Counted from the first letter of the stretch, positions 45,893 to 55,348 are shown. The stretch: DNA of 64,000 bases from Paenibacillus thalictri (GCF_004307995.1 NZ_SIRE01000004.1:248001-312000), one strand, 5' to 3'. Numbers and translations: made by a program. Notes: generated from the letters alone by a model not told the origin.

Positions 45893-46771
45893 TTATCCTT
45901 TAATCGAACCCAACATGACGCCTTTGGCAAAATGCTTTTGCAAAAACGGGTATACGCATAAAATCGGCAGCGTCGAGACGATAATGACGGCCATCTTGAT
46001 CGTTTGGGCAACGGGGATATACGTTTCGCTAACTGCCTGAGCCTCCCCGATTCCCCCTTCGGATAAAATGACGATTTGCCTCAGCAGCACCTGTATCGGC
46101 CATTTTGTATGATCGTTGATATAGAGAATCGCGCTGAAAAACGAATTCCAATGCCCCACCGAATAAAACAGCGCAAAAGTAGCCATAGCGGGCATCGACA
46201 GCGGCAGCACGATCCGGAAAAAGATGCCCAGGTCATTACAGCCGTCGATTTTGGCCGATTCTTCCAGCCCGGTGGGCAGCTGCTGAAAAAAACTCCGTAA
46301 GACGATCAAGTTGAAAGGATTGATCGCCCCCACCAGAATGACGGACCAGTATGTATTCAAAAGGCCAAGCTGCTTTACAACAAGGAACGTCGGAATCATG
46401 CCGCCGCTAAACAGCATCGTAAACAGCACCAGCAGCATAACCGCCCGTCTGCCGTCGAGGTCCCTGCGGACCAAAGGATAGGCCATCAGCGAAGTCAGCA
46501 GCAGATTGACGAACGTCCCGGCGACCGTAATCCAAACGGTCACCAGCAAGCTGCGGATCAAGGTCGGCGTGGAAAAAATGTAGCGGTACGCATCAAACGA
46601 AAATGTTGTCGGAAATATCGTAAAGCGCTGGTTCAGCAGCGCTTCCGGCGCCGTAAACGACGCGGCGAGCACATACACAAACGGCACGATCGTAATGAGT
46701 GAAATGAGCAGCAGCAGGCTGCCGTTCAGCAGGTCGAACAATCGGCCGGAGAACGATTTATCTTGAAGCAT
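45893..46771 (-). CDS. Carbohydrate ABC transporter permease (YtcP/LplC type)
   Basis: 292 residues, six membrane helices, and the EAA loop EESAKIDGCNDLGIFFRIVLPLSMP. Beginning LLISLITIVPFVYVLAASFTAPEALL and ending VYPFLQKHFAKGVMLGSIKG are standard for YtcP. Pairs with the 46810-47727 product. Confidence 0.93.
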   Translation of the reverse strand: MLQDKSFSGRLFDLLNGSLLLLISLITIVPFVYVLAASFTAPEALLNQRFTIFPTTFSFDAYRYIFSTPTLIRSLLVTVWITVAGTFVNLLLTSLMAYPLVRRDLDGRRAVMLLVLFTMLFSGGMIPTFLVVKQLGLLNTYWSVILVGAINPFNLIVLRSFFQQLPTGLEESAKIDGCNDLGIFFRIVLPLSMPAMATFALFYSVGHWNSFFSAILYINDHTKWPIQVLLRQIVILSEGGIGEAQAVSETYIPVAQTIKMAVIIVSTLPILCVYPFLQKHFAKGVMLGSIKG

Positions 46772-46809
46772 GAATGCCAGCCCTTTCCTTGTCCACTGTA
46801 CTGCAAATG

Positions 46810-47727
46810 CTAATAGATGCCGTCTTCGCCGAATTTTTTGGCCAGCCGGTTTGAGCCGACGACCAGCAGCAGCCCGACCAGCGATTTAAATAAACCTACG
46901 GCGGTGCTGTAGCTGTATAAGGCGTTTTCGATCCCCGTCGTATACACGTAGGTGTCGAACACCTCTCCGACCTGGCGGTTCATCGCGTTCAGCATCAGCC
47001 ATATTTGCTCGAAGCCATTGTCCAGAAAAGAACCGAGTCTCAGTATAAGTAAAATGACAATGGTGCCGCGGATCGAAGGCAGCGAGATATGCCACATTTG
47101 CCGCCAACGGCTGGCCCCGTCAATGCGCGCCGCTTCGTACAGATCAATATCGACCCCGGCCAGCGCGGCCAGAAAGATGATCGTGCCCCAACCCGTTTCC
47201 TTCCAGATCACCTCCGCCGTAATCATCGGGCGGAACCATTCGGCGCTGACCAGAAAAGGGATCGGCTCAAAACCCAAAGCGGCCGCAGCCTCGTTGACGA
47301 TGCCGCCTTCGGTCGTAAAAAAGATGTAGACGATGCCCACAACGACAACCCATGAAATAAAATGAGGCACATAAGTAAGCGTTTGCACAACGCGTTTGTA
47401 GACGGCCGATCGCACTTCGTTTAGCATCAGCGCAATAATAATCGGCAGCGGAAAGAAAAACAGCAGATTGTAGATGGCCAGCATCGTCGTATTGACGAAC
47501 AGCGAAGAAAAGGAAGGCTCGCTAAACAACCGCTCAAAATGCTTCAAGCCAACCCACTTGCTTCCCGTCATGCCGAGAAACGGCTGATAATCCATAAAGG
47601 CGATGGACAACCCCCACATCGGCCAATATTTAAAAAGAATGAAGTACAGCAAGCCGGGAGACAGCATCAAGTAAAGCCATCGGTTTCTTGAGATGCGTCC
47701 AACCCATCTGGATCCCGGAACAATCAA
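46810..47727 (-). CDS. Carbohydrate ABC transporter permease (YteP/LplB type)
   Basis: 305 residues from a TTG at 47727 (GGGGGTG before). Features NRWLYLMLSPGLLYFILFKYWPMWGLSIAFMDYQPFLG, EAA loop YEAARIDGASRWRQMWHISLPSI, and the end RLAKKFGEDGIY, all typical of YteP. First transporter gene, 334 bases after the AraC regulator gene. Confidence 0.93.
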   Translation of the reverse strand: MIVPGSRWVGRISRNRWLYLMLSPGLLYFILFKYWPMWGLSIAFMDYQPFLGMTGSKWVGLKHFERLFSEPSFSSLFVNTTMLAIYNLLFFFPLPIIIALMLNEVRSAVYKRVVQTLTYVPHFISWVVVVGIVYIFFTTEGGIVNEAAAALGFEPIPFLVSAEWFRPMITAEVIWKETGWGTIIFLAALAGVDIDLYEAARIDGASRWRQMWHISLPSIRGTIVILLILRLGSFLDNGFEQIWLMLNAMNRQVGEVFDTYVYTTGIENALYSYSTAVGLFKSLVGLLLVVGSNRLAKKFGEDGIY

Positions 47728-47916
47728 TCATTACACCCCCGCAGCTTCCACGGCAGGCGTAACCTGCCGCCGGAGCTTATTGCTTATTGTCATCGACGTC
47801 GACTTCCTTATCATAGAACCCGAACCGGTAACAATCTACAATCATCTGGGCGGGTGAGCGCAATACGATCATTTCGGCTTGGCGAATAATCAAAAGAGAC
47901 TGCGTACGGACTGTGG

Positions 47917-47985
47917 CCACTGAAAAAGTGAGCGCTGGCGCTTCTCCAGCATGATTTCGCTCATACTGCTGCTTTTTCAGTGGCC
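47917..47985. repeat. Nested inverted repeat with 14-bp perfect arms
   Basis: GGCCACTGAAAAAG (47917-47930) and CTTTTTCAGTGGCC (47972-47985) pair exactly. Inside, TGAGCG pairs with CGCTCA and GCTGG with CCAGC, so the whole 69 bases fold into one long stem. It lies in the 47728-48061 gap between the regulator and the transporter operon. It could be a terminator-like structure, a small MITE or a regulatory RNA; the rest of the gap shows no recognisable feature. Confidence 0.7.
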
Positions 47986-48061
47986 TCTACGGGCTGGCCC
48001 GCACTGTCGGCGCCTCGTACAGTCAGCCTGCGCGATACGCGACAGAAACGCGACAGTTCTA

Positions 48062-50368
48062 TTATTTCTGCTCCAGCTCCGCTTGGCGGAATTGCCCCGG
48101 CGTGACGCCGACGATTTTACGGAAGGAGCGGATAAAATTTTGCGAGTTGGTGTAACGCAGCTTTTCCGCAATATCGGAAATTTTCATATCGGTATCAACC
48201 AGCCATCTCTTGGCCATATTCATCCGGTAAGAAGATAAGTAGTCGCTGAAATTCATGCCGGTTTCTTTGCGGAACACCTGCTTGACGTAGCTGGCATGGT
48301 AATTGATCCTTGATGCACACAGCTCAAGCGTGAGATCCTGGTCGTAGTTGTCTATGATTTGGCCGATGACCTTCTCCGAGATCGATTTGTACATAACAGC
48401 CCGGCGGCGTTCGATGGCTTGAGCGGCCGGCATGATCACGCTGTGGCTGAACCAGGCTTCGATTTCCTGCGCCGTCGTCAGCTCGAATATTCGGTCAAAC
48501 AGCGATTCCTCATCCGGGTAGACCGATTCGGCCGTTTCTCCGGCGTTCTGCACGGCGCTCAGCACCTCTGCGAGCAGATGCAGCAGCGCCGTCTGGTATT
48601 CGCGATGGGTCATCTCCTTGGCAAGCATCTCCTGCATAAATTGGCCGAACAACGGCCCCGTACGCTCCGTATCGCCCATCTGAATAGCCCCGAGCAATTC
48701 ATCTTCAAACGGCTTGGCGACAAACGGATTTCTCCGGCGTCCCGGCTCAACGTCTTCGATAAACAGCACGGCACTCTTTCCAAGCCGTATCCGGTATTTC
48801 AACGCCTCGCAGCTTTCTTCATAAGCGGCTCCCGAATGCTCTAGCTTGCGGTAAGGACGGCTGACGCCGATGCTGACAACCAGCGCCAAATGGCGCTTCA
48901 TCTCCTGCTGGATAAGATCGGCCGTACGATAAAGCAGCGTCTTGAATTCGGCCGCCGACTCCTGGTGAGTGCCTATCAGCACTGCGGGCATGTGGCGGAT
49001 CAGCACCGGGTTCAGCCGCAAATGCTCGGGGATCATTTCGGCGATCAGCCGGTTTATGGAAAGAAGCGCCCAGTCGTAGTCGGGTTCCCCCTCACCTGCT
49101 GCTTCCAGTTCGTCGATATGCAGCGTCAGTACGCTCATCCAGCTCCAATCTGCGGCAATGCCCAACAAGCCGCATTTCTCCTCGATTTCCTCGGGCCGCA
49201 TCGCTCCTTGAAGCAGCTTCAGCACAAACAAATCTTTCAGCTGCTGCCGGTCGCTCCGAATTTGCTCGGCCATCTGCACCTGTGTGCGCTGCAAGGAAAG
49301 AATGCGCTGCTGGATCATGCCGATCTCATCGCGGGAGGCATGTTCTTTCTCCTGCTTCCGTTCGCCTGCAGCGATCATATACAGCTTGCGGATCGGGCTG
49401 TACATGCCACGCGAGCCTTGGAAAACGATTACAAAAGTCAGCGCTAAAATAATGACCCCGTTCAAAATCAATATTTTGCCCATATCCCGCGATTCCTTGC
49501 CGATTGCCGCAAGCGGCACGATCGACATATATGTCCAGTCGTTGTAGGCCGATTTACGGAAAATAACTTCTTCGCTTGTCCTCTCAAGTTCTATGGAAAA
49601 ATGCCCGTGATCGGCATTGGCTTGCAGCTGCGGATTCATATACGGGGAGGACGCAAGCGATGTGCCAAGCATCGTCTGATCGGAATGCGCCAGCACCTTG
49701 CCGTTCTCATCGACCACAATCGTCTCGCCCGCTCCGTCGCTTTGCGACAGCAGCATATCGTTCAGCGCAAAAGGAGACATTTGCGCCACGATCAGCCCTT
49801 TCGGATTCAAAGCGTACACGGGGAGCTTTTTGACCATATTCAAGCTGTAAAAGGGTGAACTGTTCATCGGCGGAACGTACAGCCCTTTCAAGTTGCCGGC
49901 CGCCCAGAACGAATTTTTCGGACTGTCCAAAAAGGCCGACAAGTCGTCAGCGAGCACAGCGTCGCTAAGTTGGGTCACCCCGCTGTTGTGCAGCAGCCAG
50001 CGGTGCTCCAGGCTGATTAAATATACATTTTGCACGGGCAGATCAAACGATTGCAGACGCTGCATGCCTTCGAGCATCATATCCGCCTGCCGGTAGTTGT
50101 TCGGCGTGATGTCTTGCTGCAGCGCATCGTACACCTGTGTGGACATGCTGAATTGGGTCATGGAGCTGTCGAGCGTTTTTAGCGCTTGCTCCATCCGCAT
50201 TTGGGTTTGATGCAGCACCTGAACTTTTTCCTGAATGACCTTATCTTCGATTGTCGCTGAGGCGTTGGAGAAAGAGATGCCGCCAAATACAATCACGGGC
50301 AGCGTGCAAATCGTCAGACCGAATAAAATCAGTTTCGCTAAATAGTTGGATGAGCGCAGTTTGAACAT
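48062..50368 (-). CDS. Membrane-bound AraC-family regulator (sensor plus HTH)
   Basis: 768 residues from ATG 50368 (GGAGG four bases before). Helix 1 (about 10-32), extracytoplasmic sensor domain with dCache-like features, helix 2 (ILNGVIILALTFVIVFQGS), a linker with coiled-coil character, and C-terminal AraC helices (LELCASRINYHASYVKQVFRKETGMNFSDYL; SDIAEKLRYTNSQNFIRSFRKIVG). Expected to sense a carbohydrate outside and activate the operon that follows it on the same strand. Confidence 0.9.
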   Translation of the reverse strand: MFKLRSSNYLAKLILFGLTICTLPVIVFGGISFSNASATIEDKVIQEKVQVLHQTQMRMEQALKTLDSSMTQFSMSTQVYDALQQDITPNNYRQADMMLEGMQRLQSFDLPVQNVYLISLEHRWLLHNSGVTQLSDAVLADDLSAFLDSPKNSFWAAGNLKGLYVPPMNSSPFYSLNMVKKLPVYALNPKGLIVAQMSPFALNDMLLSQSDGAGETIVVDENGKVLAHSDQTMLGTSLASSPYMNPQLQANADHGHFSIELERTSEEVIFRKSAYNDWTYMSIVPLAAIGKESRDMGKILILNGVIILALTFVIVFQGSRGMYSPIRKLYMIAAGERKQEKEHASRDEIGMIQQRILSLQRTQVQMAEQIRSDRQQLKDLFVLKLLQGAMRPEEIEEKCGLLGIAADWSWMSVLTLHIDELEAAGEGEPDYDWALLSINRLIAEMIPEHLRLNPVLIRHMPAVLIGTHQESAAEFKTLLYRTADLIQQEMKRHLALVVSIGVSRPYRKLEHSGAAYEESCEALKYRIRLGKSAVLFIEDVEPGRRRNPFVAKPFEDELLGAIQMGDTERTGPLFGQFMQEMLAKEMTHREYQTALLHLLAEVLSAVQNAGETAESVYPDEESLFDRIFELTTAQEIEAWFSHSVIMPAAQAIERRRAVMYKSISEKVIGQIIDNYDQDLTLELCASRINYHASYVKQVFRKETGMNFSDYLSSYRMNMAKRWLVDTDMKISDIAEKLRYTNSQNFIRSFRKIVGVTPGQFRQAELEQK

Positions 50369-50623
50369 GAATCCTCCTACTTTTGCAAATGGGTGTCATT
50401 TGCAGTTATTCCGTAAAAATGCACGGAGCTAAGCGATTTTCCTGCAAGTGAAAAAACGTTTTAATGCGTCAATATTAAGTATACCATGCTTGCCGCCCCC
50501 ATTTTGTAAAAATCATGTTGACGGTATTTCACAAAAAAACATCCGTTTTTTGCATTTTTGTTTTGCACAAATGGGAGTATACTTGCGTTAATTCCTACTA
50601 TTCTCATGGGTAATAAGTTTTTT
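50369..50623. other. AT-rich divergent intergenic region
   Basis: Contains no credible gene. A TATACT (50578-50583, plus) could be the -10 of the acyl-CoA-dehydrogenase-like gene, with a poor -35; if so the transcript leader would contain the whole 44-bp array. AT-rich short repeats (AAAAAACGTTTT, GCAAAACAAAAATGCAAAAAA on the minus strand) are present. Confidence 0.4.
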
Positions 50624-50821
50624 AGTTTTTGCTGGCGCAAAAACTTTTAGGTTATGCTTTCGATGCCAGTTTTTGCTGGCGCAAAAACTCTTAGCTTAAT
50701 CTTTCGATGCCAGTTTTTGCTGGCGCAAAAACTTTTAGATTATGCTTCCGACGCCAGTTTTTGCTGGCGCAAAAACTCTTAGATTATGCTTCCGACGCCA
50801 GTTTTTGCTGGCGCAAAAACT
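50624..50821 (+). repeat. Tandem array of five hairpins with exact 44-bp period
   Basis: Five identical 22-base palindromes, each with arms AGTTTTTGC and GCAAAAACT around TGGC, start at 50624, 50668, 50712, 50756 and 50800. They are separated by four 22-base linkers that are similar, not unique (TTAG.TTATGCTT.CGA.GCC pattern). In copies 2-5 the linker end adds a competing stem GCCAG/CTGGC. The last copy ends four bases before the AGGGGTG ribosome binding site of the next gene. Confidence 0.95.
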
Positions 50822-50840
50822 CTTAGGGGTGAACGTTCTT

Positions 50841-52022
50841 TTGACGATACCATCTGTGTTTGACCCATTTATCCGCAATGAACGTGAAGCCGCTATAGCC
50901 GAAAGATCCGACCAATTAGCCAAGCTGTTTGTCGAGAGGGCTGCAAAACATGATGCCGAAGGCAGCTTCCCGTTTGATAATTTTGCCGATATGAAAGCAA
51001 CCGGTTATTTGGCGCTCACTGTGCCGCGGGCCTTCGGAGGCGAAGAAGCGTCCTTGTACGAGATGGTGCTCGCCCAAGAGCGAATCGCCCGGGGAGACGG
51101 CTCGACCGCCCTAGCGGTCGGCTGGCACATCGGGACCATGCTGCAGCTGCGCAGCACGCTCTCATGGCCGGAGAAGCTGTATGCCTCCTTCTGCCGGGAA
51201 GTCGTGACGGAAGGCGCCATGGTCAATCATTTTGCCAGCGAGCGGGCCACCGGCAGTCCAAGCCGCGGCGGCAGACCGGAAACGACGGCCGTGCGAACGG
51301 ATGGCGGATGGCTCATTAGCGGACGCAAAACGTACAGTACGCTTAGCCCGATTCTGCGGCATTTTACCGTATCGGCAGGCATTGACGGAACAGAAGATAC
51401 CGGCGAGTTTTTCGTCCGCGCCCAGGAAGGCGTTACGGTAGAAGAAACGTGGAACACGCTAGGCATGAGGGCTACGGGCAGCCATGACCTGGTGCTGAAT
51501 CAGGTGTTTGTACCCGATGAGGAAGTGATCCGGCTTGGCGCCGGCGAACCTAAGCGGCCCGATGAAAGCGGCTGGATGCTGCACATCCCGGCCTGCTACA
51601 TCGGCATCGCGTATGCGGCGAGAAATTACGCGCTGAACTTCGCCCGCACCTATAGGCCGAACAGCTTGCCGGGACCGATTGCCGAGCTGCCTCATATCCA
51701 GCGTCAAATCGGTGAAATCGAGACCGAGCTGATTACCGCGCGCACCCTGCTGTATTCAGTGGCGGAGCGCTGGGACCGCGACCCTACGATCCGGCCCTTC
51801 TACAAGCAGGAGCTGGGGCTCGCCAAATACACAGCCACCAATCAGGCGCTCCGCATCGTTGATCTGGCCATGCGCATCGTCGGCGGAGCCAGTTTATCCC
51901 GCAATCTGCCGCTGGAAAGAATGTACCGCGACGTACGGGCAGGTCTGCATAACCCGCCGATGGACGATTCTGTCCTCAGCGGCCTCGCCCGGCGCGCGCT
52001 TGCAGAGCAATCCGAAGTGTAA
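50841..52022 (+). CDS. Acyl-CoA dehydrogenase family flavoprotein
   Basis: 393 residues from a TTG at 50841 (AGGGGTG at 50825-50831); the frame continues upstream through the repeat array, whose 44-bp period would not conserve a reading frame, so that part is not coding. N-terminal helical domain, central beta domain with GSPSRGGRPETTAVRTDGGWLISGRKTYSTLSP and WNTLGMRATGSHDLVLNQVFVP, C-terminal helical domain with LAMRIVGGASLSRNLPLERMYRDVRAGLHNPP. The pattern is closer to the DszC/SfnB-like flavin monooxygenase branch than to beta-oxidation enzymes. Followed 39 bases later by a sugar-binding protein gene. Confidence 0.88.
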   Translation: MTIPSVFDPFIRNEREAAIAERSDQLAKLFVERAAKHDAEGSFPFDNFADMKATGYLALTVPRAFGGEEASLYEMVLAQERIARGDGSTALAVGWHIGTMLQLRSTLSWPEKLYASFCREVVTEGAMVNHFASERATGSPSRGGRPETTAVRTDGGWLISGRKTYSTLSPILRHFTVSAGIDGTEDTGEFFVRAQEGVTVEETWNTLGMRATGSHDLVLNQVFVPDEEVIRLGAGEPKRPDESGWMLHIPACYIGIAYAARNYALNFARTYRPNSLPGPIAELPHIQRQIGEIETELITARTLLYSVAERWDRDPTIRPFYKQELGLAKYTATNQALRIVDLAMRIVGGASLSRNLPLERMYRDVRAGLHNPPMDDSVLSGLARRALAEQSEV

Positions 52023-52061
52023 GACGAACCACCATTTTATTAGAAAAAGGGGAGTTTTTGT

Positions 52062-53396
52062 ATGAAAAAATGGTCTACGATCAGTTTGTCCGTCCTGCTG
52101 GCTTCCGCAATCGGCATCACAGGCTGCTCCAATTCCGGCGAAACGGCGGCTTCCGGCGGCAGCGCCCAACCCCAAGGCTCGGGAAGCACCTCCACCCCGG
52201 CCTCCAAAGAACAGGTGACGCTGCGCATGACGTATTGGGCCGGCTCGCAATTGACGGTTGACCGCAACAATGCCGTTGTGCAGCTGTTCGAGAAGGCGTA
52301 CCCGAATATCAAGGTCGAAGCTGAGTATTATTCCGGCGACGCCTATTGGGATAAGCTGAGCGTGCTTGCCGCTTCGAACAATATGCCGGACGTCGTGCGG
52401 ATGGACTACTCCAAAATCACAAGTTATGTCAACAAAAACCTGCTGCTCCCGCTCGACGATTACGTGAAAGACAAAACGATCGATCTCGAAGGCGTCAACC
52501 CGATTCACAATGCCGGCGGCACGTTTAACAATAAGCTGTACGGCGTCAATATCGGCAACAACGCGCTGGTCATGTTCTACAATCCCGACCTGCTCGCCAA
52601 AGCCGGCGTCACGCCTCCCGGAGACAACTATTCGTGGGAGCAATACGAGAAAGATTTGAAGACGATCAAAGATAAGCTTGGCATTTACGGAGACACCCAT
52701 TTGGCCCAGCTGCACTTTGGCGTATGGCTGAGACAAAAAGGCAGCGCCTTGTTCAACAAAACGTCCGACGGACTTGGCTACACGGATGACAAGCTGTTCG
52801 TAGACTTCTTCAAGCAGCAGCTGCGTTGGCAGAAGGAAGGCCTGATTACTCCGCTTGGCACCGAACTTGAAGTGAAGAGCCTTGAAGACGGTCCGTTCAC
52901 CAAAGCTCAAGCGGCGTTCGGCGGCTTCTCTTATTGGAGCAACCATGTCGACATTATGGAAAAGCAACTGCAGAAAAAGGTCGGGCTGGCGATGTATCCG
53001 GGCGACGGCAAAGGTATGTACATCAAACCGTCCTTCTTCCACTCGATCTCGAAATCGTCCAAGCATCCGAAGGAAGCGGCGCAGTTCATCGAATTTTACA
53101 CAAACAACATCGAAGCGGCCAAATCGCTGAACGCCTACTTCGGCATGCCGTACAATCCAAAAGTCATCGAAGGCATCAAGAGCACGTTTACCGATACGCA
53201 GAAAAATGTCGTCGACTATTTGACCAAGGTCGAGAAAGTCGCCGGCGTGATCGATCCTCCGGAACCGGCAGCAGGGGCCGAAGTCGCAAAAATCTACAAA
53301 AACATCAGCGACGAAATTTTATTTGAGAAAATTACGCCGGAAGCCGGAGCCGAACGGTTCCGCAAGGAAGCAACGGCCGTCTTGTCCAAGAAATAA
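52062..53396 (+). CDS. Sugar ABC transporter substrate-binding lipoprotein (CUT1)
   Basis: 444 residues; GGGGAG before ATG 52062. Lipobox ITGC (Cys23) followed by a Ser/Gly/Ala/Gln-rich linker. SBP_bac_1 features: VTLRMTYWAGSQLTVDRNNAVVQLFEKAYPNIKVEAEYYSGDAYWDKLSVLAASNNMPDVVRMDYS and YGVNIGNNALVMFYNPDLLAKAGV. Binds an unknown sugar for the two following permeases. Confidence 0.93.
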   Translation: MKKWSTISLSVLLASAIGITGCSNSGETAASGGSAQPQGSGSTSTPASKEQVTLRMTYWAGSQLTVDRNNAVVQLFEKAYPNIKVEAEYYSGDAYWDKLSVLAASNNMPDVVRMDYSKITSYVNKNLLLPLDDYVKDKTIDLEGVNPIHNAGGTFNNKLYGVNIGNNALVMFYNPDLLAKAGVTPPGDNYSWEQYEKDLKTIKDKLGIYGDTHLAQLHFGVWLRQKGSALFNKTSDGLGYTDDKLFVDFFKQQLRWQKEGLITPLGTELEVKSLEDGPFTKAQAAFGGFSYWSNHVDIMEKQLQKKVGLAMYPGDGKGMYIKPSFFHSISKSSKHPKEAAQFIEFYTNNIEAAKSLNAYFGMPYNPKVIEGIKSTFTDTQKNVVDYLTKVEKVAGVIDPPEPAAGAEVAKIYKNISDEILFEKITPEAGAERFRKEATAVLSKK

Positions 53397-53466
53397 CCGC
53401 AGCGCCTACTGGCCCTGCGCGGTCTGATCGACAGGGCACAGCGCGTCTGTCCCGGTGCTAGAACAG

Positions 53467-53530
53467 AGAGACGCAACGCACCAAATCAATTTACAAGGAG
53501 ATGTGCCGCCAGCGGCGCGTCTCTTTGTTT
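53467..53530 (+). terminator. Possible attenuator between binding-protein and permease genes
   Basis: AGAGACGC (53467-53474) pairs with GCGTCTCT (53517-53524), then TTGTTT. The loop is 42 bases. It sits in the 184-base gap after the binding-protein gene, where differential expression is common. Confidence 0.5.
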
Positions 53531-53580
53531 AAGGTGATGAGGCCAACTTACAATAGCAAGCAACGAAAGGAGAATGCCGG

Positions 53581-54492
53581 TTGCAGCAATCGCGCGCGAA
53601 ACGGCTTAAATACTTCAACAATGCGGCGGGGTACGCTTTTATATCGCCGTGGCTGATCGGATTTTTCGTATTTTCGGTCGTGCCGATCCTGGCTTCGCTT
53701 TATTTGGCGTTTACGAAATACGATATTTTATCCGCTCCCGAATGGATCGGGGTCAAAAACTTTACAACGATGTTTACCGAGGATCCCCGCTACTGGAAAT
53801 CGGTACAGGCCACCCTGCTGTTCGTGTTTATCGCCGTGCCGCTCAGACTGGCGTTTGCCCTTGGCGTTGCCGCACTGCTTAATGCGAAGCTGAAAATGGT
53901 CGGTTTGTTCCGCGCGGCCTACTACCTGCCTACGCTGATCGGCGGCAGCGTGGCCGTTGCGGTCATGTGGCGGCAGCTGTTCGGCAGTCAAGGCGCATTT
54001 AACTCCTTCTTGGGGCTGGTGCTCGGCTCCCCGGTTAAGGTAAGCTGGATCACCCACCCGACGACTGCGATCATCTCGCTGATGCTGCTGTCGGTGTGGC
54101 AATTCGGCTCCGCTATGCTCATTTTTCTTGCGGGGCTCAAGCAAGTTCCTGCCGAATTATACGAAGCCGCCACGGTGGACGGCGCAGGCGCATGGCAGCG
54201 GTTTCGGCGCATTACGCTGCCGCTCATTACGCCGGTTATCTTTTTTAACCTGGTTATGGGGATTATCAACGGGTTTAAGGTATTTACGGAAGGGCTGATC
54301 ATTACGGGCGGCGGACCGTTCGACAAGACGTTGTTTTACGCGTTGTACCTTTACGAGAAGTCGTTCCGCTATTACGAGATGGGTTATGGGTCGGCGATGG
54401 CATGGGTATTGCTGACGACGATCGCCTTATTCACGGCGATTATATTTATGACATCCAAGCATTGGGTGTATTACGACTCGAAGGGGGATTAG
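53581..54492 (+). CDS. Sugar ABC transporter permease (MalF type)
   Basis: 303 residues from TTG 53581 (AAAGGAG before). Six membrane helices; AGYAFISPWLIGFFVFSVVPILASLYLAFTKYDIL and the EAA loop YEAATVDGAGAWQRFRRITLPLITP are CUT1 signatures. First permease of the pair; the second begins 4 bases after its stop. Confidence 0.93.
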   Translation: MQQSRAKRLKYFNNAAGYAFISPWLIGFFVFSVVPILASLYLAFTKYDILSAPEWIGVKNFTTMFTEDPRYWKSVQATLLFVFIAVPLRLAFALGVAALLNAKLKMVGLFRAAYYLPTLIGGSVAVAVMWRQLFGSQGAFNSFLGLVLGSPVKVSWITHPTTAIISLMLLSVWQFGSAMLIFLAGLKQVPAELYEAATVDGAGAWQRFRRITLPLITPVIFFNLVMGIINGFKVFTEGLIITGGGPFDKTLFYALYLYEKSFRYYEMGYGSAMAWVLLTTIALFTAIIFMTSKHWVYYDSKGD

Positions 54493-54496
54493 AGCG

Positions 54497-55348
54497 ATGG
54501 CCGGCAAACGCACATTCAGGCAAATAAGCAGCGTGCTGCTGCACATCTTCGTGACGCTGTTCGCCCTGCTGATGATCTACCCGCTGCTGTGGATGTTTTC
54601 CAGCTCGTTTAAAGATACAAGCGAAATTTTCGTCAATGCCCACCAGCTCATTCCGACGCATTTTAAATTCAGCAACTATACAAACGGCTTCAAAGGTTTC
54701 GCCGGCATTTCGTTTTCCGTCTTTTTCAAAAATTCGTTTATCATTACGATTTTATCGGTCGTCGGCACGGTCATTTCCTCTACTCTCGTAGCGTATGGAT
54801 TTGCCCGCATTCGCTTTAAAGGCGCGGCGTTCTGGTTCGCCTGCATGATGATGACGATGATGCTGCCCAGCGAAGTGCTCATTATTCCGCAGTACATCTT
54901 TTTCCAGAAAATTAACTGGATCAATACGTTTCTGCCGCTGATCGTGCCTTCCTTTTTCGGCGGGGCTTTCTTTATTTTCCTGCTGGTGCAGTTTTTGCGC
55001 GGCATTCCGCGGGAGCTGGACGAGTCGGCGACCATTGACGGCTGCGGGGTATTCAGCATTTTCATCCGTATTCTCGTGCCGCTGCTTGTGCCGCCGATCA
55101 TCACCGTCTCGATCTTTAAGTTTTACTGGACGTGGGACGATTTCTTCAGCCCGCTGCTGTATCTGAACTCGCCGAAGCTTGCCACAGTATCGCTGGCGAT
55201 CAAAAACTTCTCCGACCCGACGATGCAGACCGACTGGGGCGCAATGTTCGCGATGTCCGTGCTGTCGCTGGTGCCGATTCTGGCCGTGTTTATCGCTTTC
55301 CAGAAATATATCGTGGAAGGCATCAGCACGACCGGGCTGAAGGGGTAG
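54497..55348 (+). CDS. Sugar ABC transporter permease (MalG type)
   Basis: 283 residues. LLMIYPLLWMFSSSFKDTSEIFVNAHQLIP at the start, six helices, EAA loop DESATIDGCGVFSIFIRILVPLLVPP, and the C-terminal FIAFQKYIVEGISTTGLKG. Completes the channel with the MalF-type permease. No ATPase gene follows. Confidence 0.93.
   Translation: MAGKRTFRQISSVLLHIFVTLFALLMIYPLLWMFSSSFKDTSEIFVNAHQLIPTHFKFSNYTNGFKGFAGISFSVFFKNSFIITILSVVGTVISSTLVAYGFARIRFKGAAFWFACMMMTMMLPSEVLIIPQYIFFQKINWINTFLPLIVPSFFGGAFFIFLLVQFLRGIPRELDESATIDGCGVFSIFIRILVPLLVPPIITVSIFKFYWTWDDFFSPLLYLNSPKLATVSLAIKNFSDPTMQTDWGAMFAMSVLSLVPILAVFIAFQKYIVEGISTTGLKG

Noticed and set aside
50624..50821. CRISPR-like look (22-base repeats and 22-base spacers)
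   Set aside because: The spacers are near-copies of one another, the period is too short, and no cas gene is present.
50742..50840. N-terminal extension of the acyl-CoA-dehydrogenase-like protein through the repeat array
   Set aside because: A 44-base period is not a multiple of three and the RBS lies at 50825-50831, so translation starts at 50841.
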